From Chlamydomonas sphaeroides (taxonomy: Eukaryota > Chlorophyta > Chlorophyceae > Chlamydomonadales > Chlamydomonadaceae), in assembly GCA_001662425.1 (NCBI GenBank), contig BDDC01000145.1, positions 58,926 through 76,000 on the forward strand: DNA of 17,075 nt, given 5' to 3'. Below, piece by piece: positions 10,084 to 17,075 of the stretch. A program made the position numbers and the translations under genes. The first letter of the stretch is position 1. The number at the start of each line of letters is the position of its first letter. The notes beneath the pieces were generated by a model. That model ran no database searches and was not told where the DNA came from. It saw nothing but the letters and a program-made list of their open reading frames with translations.

Positions 10084-11199
10084 CCAAGGACTGCTGCGTT
10101 TCACCTCGAGCCGCTGGCTTTCGACAACATGCCGGTGCTCGTCCGCCGTACATACGGTGCTATGACACGACGAGCGACCGTGTAACCGACGCTAGCCCGT
10201 GACCACCCGCCGCAAACAACGTCAGCCGGCAACGGCCACGAGGCTCGACCGCTGTCGTCGCGCCGCGCCTCCAACCTTCAATCCTAGCCCTTGCCGCCAG
10301 GCCCGCAAGGACCCAGAGGCAGCCACGCACTTGGTGCTGGTGTGCGTATTTCAAAGTTGCCCACGCACACCCTCGCGCCCAGCCAGCCACTATACCGCAT
10401 AAGTCCCACAGGCCACCGGCCCAGCGGCCGGCCCGGTTACCACGGGGCGACCAATGCCATAGCGCCGCAACAGCCGTTCAAAGACCCACCAGGTGAGAGT
10501 CAAAGCTGCCGAAGCGGCCGGCGAGCGAGGCTCCAGCGCCAGGTTGCGCGGCGAATCGAGTTAAGAACCCCCTTTTCGTTGGCTATTTCCCTGGGAAGTT
10601 GGGTGGCGCCCGGGTTCGCCAGAGCCCACGCCGGCCCGATTCAATTCAAGCGAACTACGGCGTACGCAAGGGCTGCGAATGAATGTAGCGCTGGTAGAGT
10701 ATGTAGCTAAGCACTGCAGTGTGTGTGGCATGGCGCAGGCTAGAAAGCAGACACCTCGAGCGCTCGACGGCCCCATGCGACGAGGGCCGAATCCAAGCCG
10801 AGCTGCCGTACGGCGCGCGCTCGATAGCCCTCGCCTCCTCACAAGCCACACTGTGCCCTAATAGTGGGAGCCTTGACCGGCTCAGGCCTGTTTGCGTTTT
10901 GGCTTCGGCATGCACATGTTGTGATGTCCCGTGGGGCAGGGCCCAGTTACGGGCCGGACCATGCGGCCAGGCAGCTACGCTCCCGGACGTCACAGCCTGC
11001 AACCTCGCCCGCGCCGCAAAGGCTGACCGGAGGGGGCGGCCGGGCGGGCCATGCGGCCATGCCACGCGCCCATGCCCCTAGAAAAGCTAGCAACCACTTC
11101 TGCGTGGGGATGACCGGCGTGGAGCTGCTGGACTGCCTGGAAGAACGTGCGCAGACGGCGGGATTGGCGGTGGGACGGCTGTGGGAGGGCTCTGACGGG

Positions 11200-11315
11200 C
11201 GGGATGGCCAGGGTAGAGGGCGGTATGGCCCGGGAAGGCTGTCCTGGGCCCCAGGATGGCCAGGCGCGAAGACGGGATGGCCCGGGCGGGAGGGCCCCGG
11301 GCGTGAGGATGGCGC
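11200..11315. repeat. Degenerate GGATGGCC(C/A)GG minisatellite
   Basis: Variants such as GGGATGGCCAGGG, GGTATGGCCCGGG, AGGATGGCCAGGC, GGGATGGCCCGGGC and AGGATGGCGC recur at irregular spacing, separated by G-rich or A-containing spacers. The tract lies between the divergent promoters. Confidence 0.6.
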
Positions 11316-11986
11316 AGTGTCGCGGGCCGCCCACCCCAGCGACTTTTATCTGCCGACAAGTTCTTTTTCGGGATGTCTGAGCCGAAAAGTATTTCCCACC
11401 CTCCGCCCTTCCTGTCTGCCTTTGGGGCGCGGGCCAGGCTGCTGGCTTTCGATTAGTAACCCGCTGCTGGCTATGACGTCGTGGCTCGTCGTTGCCTGGC
11501 CGCACCTGTCGTGAAGTGAAGCGTGGTGCCCCGCCTCTGGTGGCGGCGCCAGCTCAAGATAGGGCGGCTCGGCGGCAGGAGGTCAGAGGTGGCCCAGGAG
11601 GTGTGGTTCCGGACATCCTGCAGGCTGCAGATGCCTCCCCTTGTGCCGGATTCGGGGGAGCAAGGCCTGAGCTTGCGGTGAGGGCAGGCCCTGCTGCCTG
11701 GCACGGCACCTGACTGCCCGACCAGCACGGACCAGAAGGAACGGAGCGGACCCCGGCCACACCCCGCGCCTCCCCGCGTCACCGGTCCCCATCACGGCCT
11801 TGCGTTGTGTCCGCGGAGGCTGCTGGCGTCCTGGCGGGGCCGCTGGTCTGGTCGTAAACCGACGAAGATGGCAGACAACGAGCGACGGGGTGGGCGAAAT
11901 GGGACGGGCGCAGCTGCCGACAGGTCCCCATTTGCGGACCGGACCTCGGGCCCCGCTCCGGGTTCGCCATACCCCGACGCATGCAC

Positions 11987-11994
11987 TCATAAAG
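11987..11994 (+). promoter_or_regulatory. Possible TATA-like element of SKP1
   Basis: TCATAAAG lies about 140 nt upstream of the SKP1 ATG and is the best TATA-like word in that interval. It would give a 5' UTR of roughly 110 nt. The match is weak, and a leader intron could place the promoter further upstream. Confidence 0.3.
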
Positions 11995-12132
11995 CGCAGC
12001 TTGAGCACCAGTTCCAGCTTGCAAATACATACCTTGCAACACGAACTTCCTGAGCGCCTGCACTCCGCTGCAGACCACCAAGCTTGCAGCCTGTGACTGC
12101 ATACCTAGCGCACACCACAGATAAGTACAAGC

Positions 12133-13078
12133 ATGGCCAAGGTGAAGCTCGTCAGCTGCGATGCACAGACTTTCGAGGTGGACGAAGAGGTCGCCTTTCG
12201 ATCTGAGGCCGTGAAGAACCTGGTGGATGACGTCCAAGACGGGAGCCCGATTCCCCTAGCAAACGTTCAAGGCAACACGCTTGCCAAGGTCATCGAGTAC
12301 AGCAAATTCCACGTCGAGGCAGACAAGAAGGACGCAGAGGGCAATCCCGCAAAGACAGCGGACGAGGTCAAGCAATGGGACACAGAGTTTGTGAAGACTG
12401 ACCAGAAAACACTGTTCGATCTCATCATGGTGAGAGCGGACCCGGCCGCCCCGCTCCCTCCCAGCGGCGGACCACACGGCCCAGACGGTAGCGGACCTTC
12501 AAGAGACAGCGTTGACTTGTGTCACCTTACCCCGTCTCGTCGCAGGCTGCCAACTACCTCAACAACCGGGGCCTGATGGACCTTGTGTGCAACACGGTGG
12601 CGCAGATGGTGAAGGGGAAGACGCCGGAGGAGCTCCGGACAATCTTTGGCATCGAGGTAAGGCATGGGAACTGTGCGTCCTGGCGTGGCAAGGCCTGCGG
12701 CCAGGGGCCGAGCAGCGGGCGGGGTTGTCGCCCTGCAGGGTGGGCGGGCGTCAGCACGCTCGGTCCCGGCCTCCCGACAGCAGCCACAGCGCCGGGCCCC
12801 CGACAGCGGCTGCAGCCCCGCATGCTCATGCAGCAGCACAGCGCATGCCTCAGCCGGTGGCCAGCAGGCCTGCCGCACCTAGCGGCGCACCCCCGACCTC
12901 GTTCCTGGCGCCGCGCGCCCTGACAAACCATGCCCTGCTCCATGCCTCGCTTTTCCTCCGCCGCCCCTCCCAACTCCGTCCACACCCCTCGACACGTCCC
13001 TCCTTCCGCCCACAGAACGACCTCACGCCGGAGGAGGTGCAGGCCATCCACGACGAGACCGTCTGGCTCTTCGAGTGA
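12133..13078 (+). CDS. SKP1: SKP1, adaptor subunit of SCF E3 ubiquitin ligases (3 exons)
   Basis: SKP1 links CUL1 to F-box proteins in SCF ligases, acting in cytosol and nucleus. Exons are 12133-12429, 12546-12656 and 13016-13078. Both introns are phase 0 with GT/AG ends. The product is 156 residues, close to the usual 155-165. The N-terminal BTB/POZ-type fold is clear (VKLVSCDAQTFEVDEEVAFR, SEAVKNLVDD, NVQGNTLAKVIEY), followed by the charged linker and the dimerisation part (DQKTLFDLIM, AANYLNNRGLMDLVCNTVAQ, GKTPEELRTIFGIE). The last exon (NDLTPEEVQAIHDETVWLFE) keeps TPEE and W..FE but departs from the usual acidic/Arg-rich helix. The start context (AAGCATGGCC) is good for a green alga. It is transcribed away from gene B and toward the ankyrin gene. 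Confidence 0.96.
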
Positions 13079-14808
13079 GGCGTGGCATGGCGAGCAGCCG
13101 CGCCGCAGCGTGCCGAGCGCGCGGCGGCCAGGGGGAAACCGCGCCGGAGCAGAAATCGCGCTGCACGAGAGCAGGTTGTTGGCCGGCATGCCCGGGTGGG
13201 GGGCCGCAACAGTGCTGCGCGGCTGCGCCCAGCCTCACGCGCGCAGCAGGCGGCTGCGCCCTTGCGAGCCAGGCGGCACGCTGTGCGCGCCTCATGGCAG
13301 CTTCAGACAGGCGCAGAGGCTGGAGCAGGGGCGCGTGCTGCTGGTACAGCGAGGGGCAGGGGGAGGAAGGCACGGGCCAAGGGGCCGGGCGGAGCGCGCT
13401 GGGGCGGGTGGGGCTGTCAGCGCCTCATCTTGGCGGATGCGGACGCTCGCGGCTGGGACCAGGCGGGCGGGACGCTGCCGCTGCGGCTGCGGCTGCGTCC
13501 CGCGCGCAGGTGTGGGGCATGTCGGGGCCGCAAGCGTGCACAGCCATGCCGTCAGCGGGCCGCCACAACAGGCCTCACGTAGGATGTCGGGCGCATGGAT
13601 GTCGGCAGCGCGAGGGCGTGTGCGCCATGCGGTTCGTTGCGGGAAGGAGGGCAGCCTACAGTTTACGCGCGTGCTGGTCGCTTAGCAGCCTAGGATTGTG
13701 CATTGTTCACATCGGATACTGTACCTACAATCATTTGTCGGGGCTGGTCGCTGCACGAGCCGCCGCAACGGGCCGCTGCAGGAGTGCTAGGCGCAGGGCG
13801 TGCCCTGCGCGACACTTGTTAGGCGCGGGGCCTAGAACTGCGAACAATTTGAGGTGCGGCCGTGTTGTTTAAGTTTCTGATGTGCGCGCAGCACGGTAGG
13901 CATGCGTGCCGTACACAACATGTGGCCAGTTGCCGTACAATACTTGTAAAGATATGTGTGGGTGGCTGCGCGATCGCAGCTGTGTGGAGCGGGTGTTGCC
14001 TTGGGGCCCTTGCTGTGTAACAAATGACCCTTCAGACGTGCCCTGTCCCAGCATTGCACGGTGGCGGTGGGCCTGCAACAGCCGATTGCCCCAAAGCACA
14101 GCACGCTTAAGCTCTTGCCCACAGCTGTACACCCTAAACAAACCTTGAAACCATGAAACCCAGGCGCGGCCTTATGAGGCCCAAGCCAGCGATTCCCCCG
14201 CCCCCATCCTTGCCCCAGCCCTGGCTAGATGTGTGGTTTGGTTGACTCAAGCGAAGCTAACAGACGGTCGCGCCACGATTTGAATCTGCGTCACCGAGGC
14301 AATATCGAGACCGCTCTGCGGTTATGGCCGCCAGTGAGTGGCGCCAGCCGCTGGGGCTAGCTAGGTGTCGGCGGCCGTTGGCCGCACGGCAACACTGGCA
14401 TGATCGACCTCGCTACGCAGCCAGCACTCCGGCCCACCGGCCTCGTATGCCACACACTGCCATGGCCCATCCTCGCCGCCGCATCAGGCAGGGCCCTCCC
14501 TCGCCGCCGGCTTGCCGCAACGTGCCGCACCTCCGCTTGCGGCCACCTGGAGCCACCGGCCCCACCCGGCACTATGGCCAGGTCATTGGCGCTTTCTACG
14601 GTCACCCGCCCGGTCGTGACTTCCGGCTGCCCGGCCCCTTCCGATGCGCTGCCCTCGGCAGGTCGGCCTCTGCGAACGGTCCAGACCTCATCGCGCATCA
14701 AGCGACAGAACAGCCCCTCCCCAGCTCAGCACAGCCGTATAGCATGCAGTCTGCAGCAAGGCCCAGCAACCCACGCCCGCGCTGGATACGCCACTCAACT
14801 TCTAAGGG
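13079..14808. other. SKP1 3' UTR and unassigned convergent intergenic sequence
   Basis: No gene is supported here. The first 870-940 nt are probably the SKP1 3' UTR, ending after one of two TGTAA words. The rest lies downstream of the minus-strand ankyrin gene. No minus-strand TGTAA was found between 13079 and 14808, so the 3' end of that gene stays unresolved. A patch near 14270-14320 resembles tRNA promoter boxes on the minus strand but does not fold as a tRNA. Confidence 0.5.
13945..13949 (+). other. TGTAA polyadenylation word, likely for SKP1
   Basis: TGTAA is the usual polyadenylation signal in volvocine algae. This is the first plus-strand copy after the SKP1 stop, 867 nt downstream. 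A second copy at 14016-14020 is an equally good candidate. Confidence 0.5.
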
Positions 14809-16836
14809 CTACCCCAGCGGCTGTGTCGTGGCCGCCGCTGCCGCCGCCGCCGCCTTCTGCTGCAGCCACGCCACCGTGCCGGGCGGCGCGCCATTGCGCT
14901 CTGCACATCGCGCCGCCGAGGCCCAGTCCACGGGGCAGGTCAGCTCCTCCAGCAGCGCCAGCGCCGGCAGCGGCAGCAGGTGCGCGCTGGCGGCCACGCC
15001 CAGCGCGCAGCCGCCCCAGGGGCAGCCCAGGCGGCGCACCGCGCGCGCCGTGGCCCAGTCGCCGGCGGTGCCCGCCTGCCTGTACGGGCTGCCGTCTTGC
15101 TGCAGCCAGCAAGGGACGGGCACGGGTACACACGGGCACAGCGAGTCAGCGGCGGGCACACGGCGGCGCCGGCAGGCTGGTGGGCATGCAGGCATGCAGG
15201 CTGGTGGGCATGCCGGCATGCAGATGCGCAATCGACACAGACAATCCCACTCGTTTGCAATGGGAATGCACGTTGCGCCCTCATTGACCGCACTGTGCGT
15301 CTGGCTTGTTGAGCATGCCTCACTCACCGGCCAGGGCGCGCCGCGCTGCGTCACCAGCCACTCCAGCGCCTCCTCGCAGCCGGCGGCCACCGCTGCGGCG
15401 GTGACGGCCTCACACGCCCATAGACCCGGTTGGGGCCCCGCATCCGCGCCGGCAGCCCCAGGCCCCGCCGCCGCCGCCGCCGCCGCCAGCGCCTCCTCCA
15501 GCCGCACCATCAGCTCCACGCTGCCCAGCCCCGCCATAAATGACGCCAGCTCGCACCGCTCCTGGGCTGTCAGGCCGGCTGCGGCCCGGGCCGGCAGCAG
15601 CGAGGCCAGGATCCAGGCCACCACCGCCCGGTGGCGCTCCAGGGCGGTTGCATCCGTTAGACCCATCCGCAGCAGATCCACCGGGTCCGGCGTCGCGCCG
15701 CGCCCCACCAGCAGCTGCAGCACCGGCAGCTGGCCCCATCCAACCGCGGCGTAGCAGCCGGCCTCCCGCTCCTCTCTGGCCGCTGTGGTGTCCCACTCCT
15801 CGGCGGAGGCCGTATCGCCGCCCCCGGTCAGCCACTCCACGGCCGCCGTGTTGCCGCTACTCGCCGCTTCCTGCATCAGTTGATCGCCGCCGTACGGGTA
15901 GCCACGCTGCACCAGCCACGCCAGCCGCGCGGGCGCGCCAGGTCCCAGCCACGCAATCGCTAGCTCGCACGCGTGGATGGCGAAGCCAAGCGAGCAGCCC
16001 AGCGCACCCTCCACCCACTGCGTCTTGGCCTCCCAGTCGGGCGTGGCGCTGGCGGCGGCGTACGAGTGCACGCGGCCGTCTCCTTCGCCCGGCGCCGGCG
16101 GGATGCCGAGCGCCGCCGCCAGGCGCTGCAGGTCGGGCAGGAGCATGGAGCGGGCTGCCAGGGCGAGGAGGGTCCGCTGCTGGCCTGCCCCCAGCCGCGA
16201 CTGCCCCTGCCGCCGCCCCCGCGCCGGTGCGCCTGTGGCCGCTGGTTGGGCCCCCTGCCGCTGCTGCCACTGCTGCAGCAGCCAGAGAAGCAGGTCCGCA
16301 TGGCCGCCCTCGGCCGCGGCTTTGAGCGACGACCACGGAGGGTTGCGGCCCTCGCCCTGCAGCCAGTCGATCACGTGCCGGTGGCCTCCCTTTGCGGCTG
16401 CGGCCACGGTGCTGTCGCCGATTGGGCAGCCCCCATTGCGCAGCCAGCGGCAGGCCTCGAGCTGCCCTGCGCCGGTCGCGGCATCCATGGCGCCTGTGCG
16501 CTCGATGGCGACGCCCGCCACCTCCGCGGCCAGCGCCAGGTTTGGCTCGACCCCGCTGCGGGCCGTCAATGACACCAGCTGGCGCCGCTGCTGCAGCGTC
16601 AGGGCCCGCATGGCGCCTGGCGCAGTCCACTTGGCGCGGAAGGCATGGTGCGGCACGGGGTCCGACAGCCGGATGGTCGCGTGATGCGACCCAGAGAAGC
16701 GATCCCTGGCGCGCCGACTAACAAGCCTCCAGGTGCCAGCGATATCGATAGTAGCGCAGCGAGGTGCTATCTCGGAGAGGACCAGGTTCAACGGGAGCAG
16801 CTCGCCTGCATCGTTGATATCACTATTAGCAGCCAT
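14809..16836 (-). CDS. F-box-like / ankyrin-repeat protein (2 exons)
   Basis: Exons are 16836-15328 and 15099-14809, joined in phase 0 (599 residues). Residues of about 12-48 (LLPLNLVLSEIAPRC, then TWRLVSRRARDRF) resemble an F-box. Ankyrin-like helices follow at about 110-190 (GAMDAATGAGQLEACRWLR, AAAKGGHRHVIDWL, AAAEGGHADLLLWLL). After a Gln/Ala/Gly-rich linker come more degenerate repeats (LAWLVQRGYPYGGDQLMQEA, AAAVAAGCEEALEWLV, then RQAGTAGDWATARAVRRLGC). Such proteins usually act as protein-interaction scaffolds or substrate receptors; the partner is unknown. The 228-nt intron is inferred because its translation (MPACPPAC-type repeats) breaks the ankyrin pattern, while splicing restores APWPQDGSPYR. 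The ATG follows AACATGGCT. The C-terminus ends in a poly-Ala run, and another downstream exon cannot be excluded. No domain supports enzymatic activity. Confidence 0.82.
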   Translation of the reverse strand: MAANSDINDAGELLPLNLVLSEIAPRCATIDIAGTWRLVSRRARDRFSGSHHATIRLSDPVPHHAFRAKWTAPGAMRALTLQQRRQLVSLTARSGVEPNLALAAEVAGVAIERTGAMDAATGAGQLEACRWLRNGGCPIGDSTVAAAAKGGHRHVIDWLQGEGRNPPWSSLKAAAEGGHADLLLWLLQQWQQRQGAQPAATGAPARGRRQGQSRLGAGQQRTLLALAARSMLLPDLQRLAAALGIPPAPGEGDGRVHSYAAASATPDWEAKTQWVEGALGCSLGFAIHACELAIAWLGPGAPARLAWLVQRGYPYGGDQLMQEAASSGNTAAVEWLTGGGDTASAEEWDTTAAREEREAGCYAAVGWGQLPVLQLLVGRGATPDPVDLLRMGLTDATALERHRAVVAWILASLLPARAAAGLTAQERCELASFMAGLGSVELMVRLEEALAAAAAAAGPGAAGADAGPQPGLWACEAVTAAAVAAGCEEALEWLVTQRGAPWPVSEACSTSQTHSAVNEGATCIPIANEWDCLCRLRICMPACPPACMPACPPACRRRRVPAADSLCPCVPVPVPCWLQQDGSPYRQAGTAGDWATARAVRRLGCPWGGCALGVAASAHLLPLPALALLEELTCPVDWASAARCAERNGAPPGTVAWLQQKAAAAAAAATTQPLG
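15174..15221. repeat. 24-bp tandem duplication in the ankyrin gene intron
   Basis: Two 24-nt units (15174-15197 and 15198-15221, core GGCTGGTGGGCATGC) differ at one base. They lie inside the inferred intron and encode the repetitive Pro-Ala-Cys-Met stretch if the intron is retained. Confidence 0.85.
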
Positions 16837-16910
16837 GTTGCGACGTCACTCGTGGAAGGCACTGCGCCTTGTTACGTTGACGCGGGCCTAAGCTGCAGAA
16901 CGTTCCCGAT

Positions 16911-16918
16911 TATATTTA
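16911..16918 (-). promoter_or_regulatory. TATA-like element of the ankyrin gene
   Basis: TAAATATA on the minus strand lies about 75 nt upstream of the ATG at 16836, at a spacing like that of genes A and B. The region around it is locally AT-richer than the gene. Confidence 0.45.
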
Positions 16919-17008
16919 GAATGGCGTGAGGTAGGAGCTTCTGCACATGCATGCTGCCCAATGGTGTATTAAAGGAAGTATTAGAGGTGCGAGAGCAAGC
17001 GCGGTAAT

Positions 17009-17026
17009 GATGTGATGTGATGTGAT
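17009..17026. repeat. GATGT microsatellite
   Basis: Three perfect GATGT units plus GAT form a short pentanucleotide repeat upstream of the ankyrin gene. No function is implied. Confidence 0.8.
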
Positions 17027-17075
17027 TTACAAGCTTTGATTGGCTTGTGAGTCCAGACGAGCCAGGACGGCTCAT

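Larger units (their letters stand above)
10084..12132. other. Divergent intergenic region between gene B and SKP1
   Basis: This stretch must hold both promoters and the SKP1 leader. Open frames here are GC-biased and show no recognisable domain. The most protein-like piece is a plus-strand frame near 11098-11195 (GMTGVELLDCLEERAQTAGL), which I cannot assign. A GGGATGGCC-type degenerate repeat spans about 11200-11315. No RNA gene was seen. Confidence 0.45.

Noticed and set aside
14258..14330. tRNA-like A-box and B-box words on the minus strand (GATTCAAATC)
   Set aside because: The T-stem has mismatches, no 7-bp acceptor stem can be formed, and the box spacing of about 24 nt is short for a tRNA. 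At most it is a decayed tRNA-derived repeat.
14324..15754. 476-residue plus-strand open frame
   Set aside because: It lies antisense to the ankyrin gene. Its sequence is Pro/Ala/Ser-biased without domains, and the minus strand gives ordered ankyrin repeats and a clean splice.

Overview
The window looks like nuclear DNA of a volvocine-type green alga (Chlamydomonas/Volvox relatives). The reasons are GC-rich sequence, many short introns with GT(G/A)NG donors and pyrimidine-CAG acceptors, TGTAA polyadenylation words, Ser-Pro/Pro-rich linkers typical of volvocine extracellular-matrix proteins, and an F-box-like ankyrin protein of a style I associate with these algae. No genus can be assigned from sequence reading alone. 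No bacterial operon, CRISPR array, rRNA or convincing tRNA was seen.

Layout. (1) 1-1431, minus strand: the 5' part of gene A, cut by the left window edge. It covers a signal peptide, a reeler-like domain and the start of a Pro-rich hinge. (2) 1432-4599: about 3.2 kb without a convincing gene, rich in hairpins and degenerate short repeats. (3) 4600-10007, minus strand: gene B, a complete tandem paralogue of gene A. I reconstructed it by hand as 15 exons (2217 nt, 738 residues): signal peptide, reeler-like domain, acidic Ser-Pro hinge, DOMON domain, five-helix cytochrome b561 core and a cytosolic Gly/Asp-rich tail. This is the architecture of FRRS1/SDR2-type ferric-chelate reductases, with an algal matrix-type hinge inserted. 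(4) 10008-12132: a divergent intergenic region. (5) 12133-13078, plus strand: SKP1, three exons, 156 residues. (6) 13079-14808: the SKP1 3' UTR and unassigned sequence. (7) 14809-16836, minus strand: an F-box-like/ankyrin-repeat protein of two exons (599 residues), converging on SKP1. (8) 16837-17075: its promoter side and a GATGT microsatellite.

How the genes relate. Genes A and B are head-to-tail duplicates that share every visible intron position and phase. They probably encode secreted-side, membrane-anchored haem proteins that move electrons across a membrane, with iron or copper reduction as the family precedent. SKP1 is the adaptor of SCF ubiquitin ligases. Its neighbour carries an F-box-like N-terminus, so it could be a SKP1 client, although adjacency proves nothing. 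All splice junctions were inferred by eye from reading frame, splice motifs, paralogue comparison and family expectations, and need transcript confirmation.
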